In this document: piece after piece, positions 1 to 5,833 of the stretch | Layout of the letters: every line of letters begins with the position of its first letter | How positions within the stretch are numbered: the first letter of the stretch is position 1 | DNA from: an uncultured Collinsella sp. | GTDB lineage: Bacteria; Actinomycetota; Coriobacteriia; Coriobacteriales; Coriobacteriaceae | Assembly (NCBI GenBank): GCA_900549335.1 | Contig: UROJ01000049.1 | Span: 1 to 9,224, forward strand | DNA length: 9,224 nucleotides | Direction: 5' to 3' | Translations under genes and position numbers: made by a program | Notes under the pieces: model-generated | Database searches by the model: none | Told to the model about the DNA's origin: nothing | The model's input: only the letters and a program-made list of their open reading frames with translations

Positions 1-706
1 AATAGCTGGTGAGCACGCGCATGTACTCGTCGTTGCCGGGCACGCGATCCTGCAAGATCAGGTCGTCGGTGTAGCCGCTGGCATACGAGTCGCGAATGAC
101 CTGTTCCAGCTCGGCGCGGTCGGCAATCTCATAGGCCTTCTTCTGGCCCTCGAACTCATGCTGCCACCACATGATGCCGTCAGAAGGCTTCAGAATCATC
201 GGGTAAGGAAAATCAATCTGGTCGAGCACTTCGGCAGGCGCCTCACCCTGGGCATTGAGCATCGCCTTGGTAAAGGTAAACGTGTGCGGATAGGGCACGC
301 CATGCTTCTCGCACAGCTCGTAGAAGATCTCCTTCTTCTGGCACTGCTCGAGCATGCTGTAGGGCGCGTAGGGAGCGACGATGTTATCCGCCAGCTCATG
401 AGCATCCTTGGCTTGAGCCACGAGAGCGACATAGTTATCGCCACAGCCCACAAGGACAATAGTCTTGTCGGCATGCGCTTGGGCAATGCCGTTGACGGTT
501 TTGAGCATCACGGGCATGGTGTCGATATCCACGTTGGGCGTGTAGTCGATAATCTGGCTGCGGTACGCGGGACCCGTCTGATACTTGCCAAAGACCAGAC
601 TCTTGACCTGGTACTCCTCGTAGAAGGCGCGCGCCACCGAATAGGCGTTGATGTCGCCACCAAGCAGCACGGGAATGAACTCGCGCTCTGTAAATTGCAA
701 TGCCAT
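1..706 (-). CDS. ATP-grasp carboxylate-amine ligase, D-aspartate-ligase-like (3' end outside window)
   Basis: The first 235 residues of a cytoplasmic ATP-grasp enzyme are visible; the rest lies beyond position 1. Seen: an N-terminal pre-ATP-grasp fold opening with FIPVLLGGDINAYSVARAF (about residues 10-28), then ILKPSDG at 171-177, whose Lys173 should be an ATP-binding lysine, and DLILQDRVPGNDEYMRVL near the cut edge. The opening and the VPGNDEYMRVL stretch resemble D-aspartate ligases (Asl family) that add D-Asp to the peptidoglycan side chain in Enterococcus and lactococci. By family, the reaction is ATP-dependent joining of a carboxylate to an amine through an acyl phosphate. The start is ATG at 706, preceded by AGGAAG at good spacing; an upstream ATG at 722-720 is out of frame. 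A cross-bridge role is inference; other amino-acid ligases share this fold. Confidence 0.8.
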   Translation of the reverse strand, partial: MALQFTEREFIPVLLGGDINAYSVARAFYEEYQVKSLVFGKYQTGPAYRSQIIDYTPNVDIDTMPVMLKTVNGIAQAHADKTIVLVGCGDNYVALVAQAKDAHELADNIVAPYAPYSMLEQCQKKEIFYELCEKHGVPYPHTFTFTKAMLNAQGEAPAEVLDQIDFPYPMILKPSDGIMWWQHEFEGQKKAYEIADRAELEQVIRDSYASGYTDDLILQDRVPGNDEYMRVLTSY

Positions 707-762
707 GGAAACTTCCTATCATGAACTGCCCACACAACGGGCGGTCTTTGCGCAACTGATTT

Positions 763-792
763 ATTCTAGCGTGCCAAGCCGCCGGCGCCCAA
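763..792 (-). promoter_or_regulatory. candidate sigma70-type promoter of the ATP-grasp gene
   Basis: On the minus strand a TTGGGC -35-like box (787-792) lies 18 bp before a TAGAAT -10-like box (763-768, five of six consensus bases). Transcription would start near 756, giving a leader of about 50 nt before the ATG at 706. The leader contains a small GCCC/GGGC hairpin. The -10 is good and the -35 weak; this is assigned by eye. Confidence 0.4.
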
Positions 793-847
793 AGCTCCAC
801 CGTATCTATGGCAATCGACGTAATCGTCCAGCACGAAGACGGCGCCC

Positions 848-892
848 ACCGTTGTATGACAATGGGCAATGAACCTACCGTTGTTGTAGGAT
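848..892 (+). promoter_or_regulatory. candidate MOSC-gene promoter with small repeats
   Basis: A TGGGCA box (863-868) lies 18 bp before TAGGAT (887-892), so a transcript could begin near 899, about 30 nt before the GTG at 929. The octamer ACCGTTGT occurs twice, at 848-855 and 877-884. An imperfect palindrome (CCGTTGT, ATG, ACAATGG; 849-865) and a short CCTAC/GTAGG inverted repeat (874-890, over the -10) lie in the same stretch. The arrangement would suit a regulator site, but each element is short. TTGACA at 901-906 has no fitting -10 downstream. Confidence 0.25.
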
Positions 893-928
893 TCAGCGTA
901 TTGACATCTTCGAGCGAAAGGTGCACAC

Positions 929-1561
929 GTGCCCCAAGACCATCCGACCGATAATCCCATCCTCAATGCCGCGAGGCGCGAGCTGGCGGAACGTGCGAAA
1001 GCGACCGCTCCCCTGTGCACGGCAAACGACGCCTACAACGGACCCGCCCGCATCGTCTCGATCAACACGTCGGCACACAAGGGCACGCGCAAGTCGCCCG
1101 TCGCCGACGGGCACGACACCGTTATAGAGCAATTTGGCCTCGCCTCCGACGCACACGCCGGGCATTGGCACCGCCAGGTTTCCTTTTTAGCTGCAGAGTC
1201 TATCCAGACGGCGCAGGCGCGCGGGCTCGATGTGCACGAGGGCGACTTCGGAGAGAACTTCACAACCCGGGGCATCAACCTGCTCTCGCTCCCCTTGGGC
1301 ACACAGCTCAAGCTTGGCAGCGAGGTGCTTGTCGAAATCAGCCAAATCGGCAAGGTCTGCCACACACGCTGTGCCATCTACTATCTCGCCGGCGACTGCA
1401 TCTTTCCCCACGAGGGCGTTTTTGGCGTGGCACTAAAGGGCGGAGAGGTCTACGCCGGCGACGATATCCAGGTAATCAAACTCGGCGACGGCACCTGTTC
1501 GTTCACCCCCGCCGAGGCCCTCGAAGAGATTGAGCAGGCTCGCCAGAAGGGCACGCTGTAG
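929..1561 (+). CDS. stand-alone MOSC-domain protein
   Basis: 210-residue soluble protein with one MOSC domain (molybdenum cofactor sulfurase C-terminal fold) covering about residues 40-185. Seen: GLASDAHAGHWHRQVS (70-85), the family's Gly-x-x-x-Asp-x-His-Ala-Gly type motif; GDFGENF (105-111); the PLGTQLKLG strand; and KVCHTRC with Cys144 and Cys148, where MOSC proteins carry their conserved sulfur-carrying cysteine. These proteins bind or hand on sulfur or Moco, or in the YiiM and mARC groups act as Moco enzymes; which applies here cannot be told. The start is GTG at 929, with AAAGGTG at 916-922 six bases upstream. No Moco biosynthesis gene lies in the window. It is divergent from the ATP-grasp gene, and no clear terminator follows. 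Confidence 0.88.
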   Translation: MPQDHPTDNPILNAARRELAERAKATAPLCTANDAYNGPARIVSINTSAHKGTRKSPVADGHDTVIEQFGLASDAHAGHWHRQVSFLAAESIQTAQARGLDVHEGDFGENFTTRGINLLSLPLGTQLKLGSEVLVEISQIGKVCHTRCAIYYLAGDCIFPHEGVFGVALKGGEVYAGDDIQVIKLGDGTCSFTPAEALEEIEQARQKGTL

Positions 1562-1611
1562 TTATAAAACCCCACGTTGAGATGGCTTTTACAGCCCAAA
1601 ACTCCTCTCAA

Positions 1612-1731
1612 ACAGAGCTCTGTAACGTTAAAGTTGAACTCTATGGTTTCTCAACAATTCATCATAACTGCAGGTCAAAGCCAAAGCCTCAAGTTCAACT
1701 TGACCCTTTGGAACCTTTAAGGTTCAAGTTG
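1612..1731. repeat. cluster of perfect palindromes before the cell-wall protein gene
   Basis: The AT-rich gap between the MOSC gene and the secreted protein holds four exact palindromes: ACAGAGCTCTGT (1612-1623), TAACGTTA (1623-1630), TCAAGTTCAACTTGA (1689-1703) and GAACCTTTAAGGTTC (1711-1725). The last two are 7+1+7 and their centres are 22 bp apart, about two helical turns. The half-site TCAAGTT recurs at 1724-1730, and AAGTTGAAC occurs at 1631-1639. They lie just upstream of the candidate -10 at 1748-1753, where an activator or repressor could bind. The regulator is unknown. None is followed by a T-run, so none looks like a terminator. Confidence 0.5.
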
Positions 1732-1753
1732 AGGTCGAAAGCAGTAGTAGAAT
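1723..1753 (+). promoter_or_regulatory. candidate promoter of the secreted cell-wall protein
   Basis: TAGAAT at 1748-1753 is a good -10 (five of six bases). The best upstream match, TTCAAG at 1723-1728, is a poor -35 and sits 19 bp away. A good -10 with a poor -35 beside palindromes is the layout expected of an activator-dependent promoter, but that is inference. Transcription would begin near 1760, about 36 nt before the chosen ATG. Confidence 0.3.
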
Positions 1754-1795
1754 ACCGTTCGAACCATAACCTACGATTGATTGCAGAGGGACTGG

Positions 1796-2929
1796 ATGCA
1801 GCATTCGAATCATCGCACCGCAGCGCTCATTGCGTCGAAGCCGGCTCGCATCATCACGAGTGCCGCGCTCGCCGTTGCGCTGACGGCCACGCCGATGCTC
1901 TCCCCCGTTGCGGCGTATGCCGCCTCGCAGGCAACGCAGGACCAGCTTTCCGCAGCCCAGCAGAAGATCGAAGCCGCCACGAGCGCCTACAACGACGCCC
2001 GCACCAAACTCGATGACCTGCAAAAGCAGATTGACTCCAATGAGGCAAGCATCGAGGAAATCGAGGCCAAGCTTCCCGAGCAGCAGGCCAAGGCAAGCTC
2101 CGCCATGCGCGATCTGTACAAGTATCAGAAGGGCACCAATCCCATCGTGAGCTTCCTGGTCAACGCGCAGAGCCTGGGTGAGTTCATCACGACCTGCAAA
2201 TACACCAACCAGATCACGAGCTCGAGCGTCGACGAGATCGAACAGCTCAATAACATGCAAACCGAACTCGAGAAGAACAAGGCTGAGCTCCAGCAGGCCA
2301 AGTCTCAGCTTGAGGCAGAGCAGAAAAACGCCGAGGATGCGCTGGCGCAGGCCCAGCAGCTCCGCAGCGAGGCACAGGCAAAAGCCGAGCAGGAAAATGC
2401 CGCCGAGCTTGCCAAGCTTGAGGCCGATAAGGCCGCTGCCGCCGAGAAGCTCTCGGGCGAGGGCGTAAGCGGCAGCAATTCCAGCAGCCAGGCCACCAAC
2501 ACCAACACCACCATCGACACCACGGTGAACAACGCCAATACCGGTAGCTCCGATTACGATTCGTTCATTAATGAGTGGACGAGCCGCATCGACAATTATC
2601 TCGCCGGCTCCCCCATGGCAGGCCAGGGCTATAACTTTGCCGTCGCCGCTTGGAATACCGGTGTCGATCCCCGTTGGTCCCCCGCCATCGCCTGCATCGA
2701 GAGCACCAAGGGTGCTTATTGCGCCAATTCTTACAACGCCTGGGGCTGGAGTGCCCGTGGCGGCGGTTGGCGCAGCTTTGGCAGCTGGAGCGAGGGCATC
2801 TCCGCTCACGTTGCCTATCTGGGCGCCAACTACGGCTCCACCCTTACCCCGGCAGCGGCCAAAAAGTACTGCCCGCCCACGTGGCAGGACTGGTACAACA
2901 AAGTCGCCGCTCAGATGAACCGCATCTAA
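1796..2929 (+). CDS. secreted PcsB-like coiled-coil protein with lysozyme-like C-terminal domain
   Basis: 377-residue exported protein, probably a cell-wall hydrolase. Seen: a signal peptide with basic residues then a hydrophobic core and AYA cleavage site after Ala42; a long Gln/Glu/Lys/Ala-rich coiled coil (about 45-235) containing MRDLYKYQKGTNPIVSFLV, very like the coiled-coil domain of PcsB, SagA and related wall hydrolases; a Ser/Asn/Thr-rich linker (about 236-260); and a compact Trp-rich C-terminal domain with ACIES (Glu302 a candidate catalytic acid) and NAWGWSARGGGW. The last domain resembles the lysozyme/glucosaminidase superfamily, not the CHAP or NlpC/P60 domains usual after this coiled coil. 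In PcsB-type proteins the coiled coil is the partner of FtsEX. ATG 1796 was chosen because AGAGGG (1785-1790) sits five bases before it and the signal peptide fits; an in-frame TTG at 1781 lacks such a site. Confidence 0.82.
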   Translation: MQHSNHRTAALIASKPARIITSAALAVALTATPMLSPVAAYAASQATQDQLSAAQQKIEAATSAYNDARTKLDDLQKQIDSNEASIEEIEAKLPEQQAKASSAMRDLYKYQKGTNPIVSFLVNAQSLGEFITTCKYTNQITSSSVDEIEQLNNMQTELEKNKAELQQAKSQLEAEQKNAEDALAQAQQLRSEAQAKAEQENAAELAKLEADKAAAAEKLSGEGVSGSNSSSQATNTNTTIDTTVNNANTGSSDYDSFINEWTSRIDNYLAGSPMAGQGYNFAVAAWNTGVDPRWSPAIACIESTKGAYCANSYNAWGWSARGGGWRSFGSWSEGISAHVAYLGANYGSTLTPAAAKKYCPPTWQDWYNKVAAQMNRI

Positions 2930-2939
2930 GTGCAACTGC

Positions 2940-2968
2940 AAAGGGCCCCAATGGGGCCCTTTTCTTTT
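2940..2968 (+). terminator. strong intrinsic terminator between convergent genes
   Basis: A perfect 10-bp stem, AAAGGGCCCC (2940-2949) and GGGGCCCTTT (2953-2962), closes on the three-base loop AAT and runs into TTTTCTTTT on the plus strand. It begins 11 bases after the stop codon of the secreted protein and ends next to the kinase stop codon. It should also stop the kinase transcript from the other side, though the minus-strand T-run (TTTGCAGTT) is weaker. Confidence 0.92.
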
Positions 2969-4346
2969 AGGTAGCGGAGGTATCGACGACGCCGGTCGCA
3001 TTGGCAACCGCGACTATGACGATCATGCACAGGAGCAGCACGCCCAATGCCTTGAGCCAGAGTTTCGCGAGTTTCTTGCCGCGATAGCTGTCGAGCAGCG
3101 CGAATCGCCGACGAAGACGGCGCTTATCGAGCAGCGCAAAATGCATAAGCACCATAAGGCCATCGACAAAGAAAAAATACTCGATTATGAGAAGCCACGT
3201 CGGGTAGCTTTGGTTTGCTCCGGTGGGATGAAAGACGGCAAAGTGACTTCCGGCAAAGAACACAAGCAGCGAGAAGCAGACGAGCGTATTCCAAATGCGC
3301 CCCAGAGACTCCGGAACGCGAGAGAGCAGACCGCATGCAGCGGAGGCGGCAGGCCTAGGAAGCCCTGCGGGGTTCTGGAGCCCTTGGGGCGTCAACGCCG
3401 TCTCCGAGGCCGGAGTACGGACAGGCGCAGGCGCAGGAGGCCGCACGGGACGACTTAGATCGTATGCCGCGCGCGTCGCCCGTCCCAACGCTTCCGCACT
3501 CGCAAAACGTTTGGCCGGGTCGAGCGCCATCGACATGCAGACGGCATCGGTAAGTGGAGTGGGAATGCCGCGCGCCTCGCATTGCTCGCGCATGTCGAGC
3601 CCTGGTTTAGGGTCGACTCCCGTCAAGCAGAAGAACAACAGGGCACCAAGCGCGTAGACGTCGCTGCGCACACTCGTCTGCCCAAACCCATACTGCTCGG
3701 GCGGCGCATAGGGTCGTGTCCCAAACTTGACGGTGTCGGCATCGGCGCCATCGCGCCATACGCGCGCGATCCCCAAGTCGATAATCACCAGCGATGAAAA
3801 CGTCAGGCCGTCATCAGGCATATAGTTGGCACCCGTCACGATGATATTCGACGGCTTGAGGTCGCGATGGATCTCCGGCGCCGACGTCTCCCCCGCCATT
3901 GCAAAACCGGCGTGGAGCTCGCCCACGGCATCGCATAGGGCAGGATACAATTCACGCGCATAATCGGGGGTGGCTCCCAGACGGTCCACCAGCGCCCCGA
4001 GCGTCTCCCCTTCGATGTATTCCATAACCACGTTGAGCTCGTCGCCCACACGACGACAATCGACGATTCTGGGCAGGTGCTCAAAACGCCTGCCTGCCCG
4101 CTGAGCGGCAAACAGGCGCTCGTATGCCCCGCCGATTTGAGCCGAAGCATCGATGCGTTTACGGACAAAGGGGCCGAGCGAGCCGCCGCCGGTTCCTTCA
4201 AAGTACACGAGCTCGGTTGTTTCAACGAACGAGCGCTTAAGTACACGCTCCACGCGATAGCTGTCGTCGCGATCGAGCGACGCCAGGTGCTCGGCAAGCG
4301 CTGCGGTCAGCTCGTCATCGGAATATGTTGGGGTCTGAGTATCCAT
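2967..4346 (-). CDS. membrane-anchored Ser/Thr protein kinase
   Basis: 459 residues: cytoplasmic Hanks-type kinase domain (about 30-295), Pro/Ala-rich linker (about 299-340), then three hydrophobic membrane segments (about 351-372, 382-406, 429-453). Seen: HRDLKPSNIIV with His160, Arg161, Asp162, Lys164 and Asn167; the metal-binding motif as DLG (Asp190); and TRPYAPPEQYG (210-220) as activation-segment end. The VAIK lysine is probably Lys63 in FVRKRI and its partner Glu76. The glycine-rich loop is irregular: GTGGGSLG (51-58) lies just before the lysine strand instead of a normal GxGxxG. There is no PASTA or other extracellular sensor. The last gene of a likely three-gene operon, ending in the convergent terminator. 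Start uncertain: in-frame ATGs at 4358, 4355 and 4346 and a GTG at 4376 are possible. GGAG lies three bases before ATG 4346. Substrate unknown. Confidence 0.85.
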   Translation of the reverse strand: MDTQTPTYSDDELTAALAEHLASLDRDDSYRVERVLKRSFVETTELVYFEGTGGGSLGPFVRKRIDASAQIGGAYERLFAAQRAGRRFEHLPRIVDCRRVGDELNVVMEYIEGETLGALVDRLGATPDYARELYPALCDAVGELHAGFAMAGETSAPEIHRDLKPSNIIVTGANYMPDDGLTFSSLVIIDLGIARVWRDGADADTVKFGTRPYAPPEQYGFGQTSVRSDVYALGALLFFCLTGVDPKPGLDMREQCEARGIPTPLTDAVCMSMALDPAKRFASAEALGRATRAAYDLSRPVRPPAPAPVRTPASETALTPQGLQNPAGLPRPAASAACGLLSRVPESLGRIWNTLVCFSLLVFFAGSHFAVFHPTGANQSYPTWLLIIEYFFFVDGLMVLMHFALLDKRRLRRRFALLDSYRGKKLAKLWLKALGVLLLCMIVIVAVANATGVVDTSAT

Positions 4347-4444
4347 AGGCTCCATCATAGCGCAGGGCGCAGACACCTCATGGCATCCGCGCCCCGTTCG
4401 CTTGCATCGTTGTTCGGCAGCTCCGCCAGCTCAGATATCAGCCG

Positions 4445-4867
4445 CTAACTCACCGTCTCCTCGCCAAAGCGATACAGCTCCTCGTTGACCTTTTGGAGGC
4501 TGCACCCGCGATCGATGCAAAAGATGATAATCGCATCGCGGCGGTCCTTGCAGTTAAGGACGCTTACCCCGGCAGCCGTCAGCGCACGGTTGGTCTCTTT
4601 GAGCGTCAGCGCCATCGCAAAGGCAATCTGCAGCACCTTATTGCGACTCGGATGACGCGCACCGGTAAAGATCTGATAGCCAAAGGTCTCATTGAGATCG
4701 GCCATACGAACCACGCGCGAGCGCTCCAAGCCCTTTTCCTGCAGTAGCTGCTTCAGGTAGTTCGAAAGCGACGGGGCGGCAAAGTCGTGTTCTTTGATAT
4801 AGCCATCGATGTTTGGCGCGTCGAGAAGCTCATTGAGCAACTCGTCAGTCAGCTTTTTATCGGGCAT
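4445..4867 (-). CDS. helix-turn-helix (XRE-like) protein paired with the kinase
   Basis: 140-residue cytoplasmic protein. An acidic N-terminal helix (residues 5-30) precedes an XRE/Cro-like helix-turn-helix region, about 33-95: SLSNYLKQLLQEKGLERSRV, then ADLNETFGYQIFTGARHPSR as the turn and recognition helix, then NKVLQIAFAMALTLKETNRAL. The tail (RRDAIIIFCIDRGCSLQKVNEELYRFGEETV) is helical and strongly conserved-looking. From memory, small proteins of this shape recur beside Ser/Thr kinase genes in gut Firmicutes and Coriobacteriia; I know of no characterised function. It may be a DNA-binding regulator or a kinase substrate or adaptor. ATG 4867 has an excellent ribosome site, GGGAGGTGA. It starts 32 bases after the FxLYD gene stop and ends about 100 bases before the kinase start. 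Confidence 0.8.
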   Translation of the reverse strand: MPDKKLTDELLNELLDAPNIDGYIKEHDFAAPSLSNYLKQLLQEKGLERSRVVRMADLNETFGYQIFTGARHPSRNKVLQIAFAMALTLKETNRALTAAGVSVLNCKDRRDAIIIFCIDRGCSLQKVNEELYRFGEETVS

Positions 4868-4899
4868 ACGACTTCACCTCCCCCAGTGCATACAACATG

Positions 4900-5343
4900 C
4901 TAGAAACCGCTTACGTCCGAACGCTCCCAACTGGCGACCTGATCGGGAGACACCGTGCCCAGCGCCTCGAACTTCCAGGAGCCGCCCGCCTTCAGATGAT
5001 TAGTGTTTGCAAGAGCCGTTCCAACCTGGTTGCCATCGGCATCATACAGAACATACTCAATCTGAATGTAGCTCTTTTCCTTGTCCGTGTTATTGGTCAG
5101 GGTGCCCGCGATCTTATAGGTAAACTGATTGGAAGTGTCTTCAGCCTCGTCAGCAATGGTATACGGTTCTTGCGGTTCTTTTTGCTCCTCAGCCTGCTGT
5201 GTCGTCTCGGCAGGTTTTGCCGAATCGCTCGCAGACGAATCGGTTGAGTTGCCGCCCATAGAGCCCACGGCACCGACAATAACCAGCACCACGATGATGC
5301 CTAGGACAATCTTGCCGATCGGCTTCTTTCCCTCTTTTGCCAT
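4900..5343 (-). CDS. membrane-anchored FxLYD-type domain protein
   Basis: 147 residues. Seen: a basic N-terminus (MAKEGKKPIGK), one hydrophobic segment (about 11-29), a Ser/Asp/Glu/Gln-rich spacer (about 31-62), and a beta-rich C-terminal domain (about 63-145) with FTYKIAGTLTNNT, IQIEYVLYDADGNQVGTA and a GGSWKFEAL strand. This matches the FxLYD group of surface domains, named for the Leu-Tyr-Asp core. There is no lipobox cysteine, so anchoring is by the N-terminal segment with the domain outside. Binding function is unknown. It heads the gene set with the HTH protein and the kinase and could supply an extracellular part that the kinase itself lacks; this is inference. ATG 5343 follows AGGAAGG at seven bases, and that site lies inside a perfect hairpin. 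Confidence 0.75.
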   Translation of the reverse strand: MAKEGKKPIGKIVLGIIVVLVIVGAVGSMGGNSTDSSASDSAKPAETTQQAEEQKEPQEPYTIADEAEDTSNQFTYKIAGTLTNNTDKEKSYIQIEYVLYDADGNQVGTALANTNHLKAGGSWKFEALGTVSPDQVASWERSDVSGF

Positions 5344-5348
5344 TATTC

Positions 5349-5402
5349 ATCCTTCCTACGATCCGGCTACCGTGCCGGCACACAGCACATCGTAGGAAGG
5401 AT
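5349..5402 (-). promoter_or_regulatory. 14-bp perfect inverted repeat covering the ribosome site of the FxLYD gene
   Basis: ATCCTTCCTACGAT (5349-5362) is exactly repeated in inverse as ATCGTAGGAAGGAT (5389-5402), separated by 26 bases that hold a second inverted repeat, CCGGC (5363-5367) and GCCGG (5374-5378). In a minus-strand transcript this folds into a 14-bp stem whose 3' arm contains the AGGAAGG ribosome site, seven bases before the ATG at 5343. No T-run follows, so it is not an intrinsic terminator. It may control translation, or it may be a DNA operator if transcription begins inside it. I found no convincing promoter to decide between these. Confidence 0.7.
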
Positions 5403-5416
5403 TAAACTTGAATTCA

Positions 5417-5431
5417 TTAGCTGAGAGCTAA
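5417..5431. repeat. short palindrome upstream of the FxLYD gene
   Basis: TTAGCT and AGCTAA (5417-5422, 5426-5431) form a perfect 6-bp inverted repeat around GAG, 15 bases upstream of the large inverted repeat. It would suit a dimeric regulator site or a small hairpin in the leader. Confidence 0.3.
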
Positions 5432-5476
5432 GGCTGCGGTAAACGGCCAATGCAGTTATCCAAACGCCGAGCAAAC

Positions 5477-5506
5477 GCACTGCGCGCGACCGTCTGCTGG
5501 CAGTGC
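5477..5506 (-). terminator. weak hairpin after the small membrane protein gene
   Basis: GCACTGC (5477-5483) pairs with GCAGTGC (5500-5506) across a 16-base loop, directly after the TGA stop at 5508-5510 on the minus strand. The following bases are GTTTGCTCGG, without a proper T-run. It may be a weak or Rho-assisted end of the M20 transcript; read-through toward the FxLYD gene is possible. Confidence 0.25.
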
Positions 5507-5507
5507 A

Positions 5508-5831
5508 TCAACCCACCGTGACGGATTCCCCGGTAAAGGCACTGATCATCAACAGGACAAAGAAAACAAGGTAGTTGGCACTCAGCAGGTACGCAATGAT
5601 CAGAAAGACGACCCAGCCGACATTGGTTTTACCGTCGGCACGGCGTTGCTCGCGATTGCGGCAGAGCCAAATCGTCACGCCGATGGCAGTGATAAACAGC
5701 ACGAGCGCCGCCGCGGCAAGCCCGGCAAGCGCAAACATCACGCCAATGCTCACAGCAATAACCGGAAGCAGCAGCAAACCGCACCCGCATCCACCCGGAC
5801 TATATACGGCAGACTGTCGGCGTCGTTCCAT
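5508..5831 (-). CDS. small polytopic membrane protein of unknown function
   Basis: 107 residues and mostly hydrophobic. After MERRRQSAVYSPGGCGCG come two close membrane segments (about 19-38 and 40-57), a short basic loop (CRNREQRRADGKTN, 57-70), then two further hydrophobic stretches (about 71-83 and 86-99) that could form one or two passes. The CGCG motif at 15-18 just before the first segment is notable and could bind metal or be acylated, but nothing proves it. I do not recognise the family. ATG 5831 was chosen because GGAG, inside the last codons of the M20 gene, lies five bases before it. The M20 stop (5836-5834) is only two bases upstream, so the two genes are probably translationally coupled. 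A GTG at 5837 overlapping that stop is an alternative. Confidence 0.65.
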   Translation of the reverse strand: MERRRQSAVYSPGGCGCGLLLLPVIAVSIGVMFALAGLAAAALVLFITAIGVTIWLCRNREQRRADGKTNVGWVVFLIIAYLLSANYLVFFVLLMISAFTGESVTVG

Positions 5832-5833
5832 CG

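Noticed and set aside
901..906. TTGACA as the -35 of the MOSC gene
   Set aside because: It is a perfect hexamer, but no -10-like sequence lies 16-18 bp downstream, and the ribosome site and GTG start would fall inside the promoter.
435..926. 163-codon minus-strand frame overlapping the ATP-grasp start
   Set aside because: It is out of frame with the ATP-grasp gene and runs through its promoter region; the protein shows no family features.
1562..1600. Terminator after the MOSC gene
   Set aside because: Only a four-base GGCT/AGCC stem without a following T-run is present.
1724..3007. 427-codon open frame on the minus strand
   Set aside because: It lies antisense to the secreted coiled-coil protein, whose signal peptide, coiled coil and terminator are clear. 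Its sequence is a low-complexity Gly/Leu/Val shadow.
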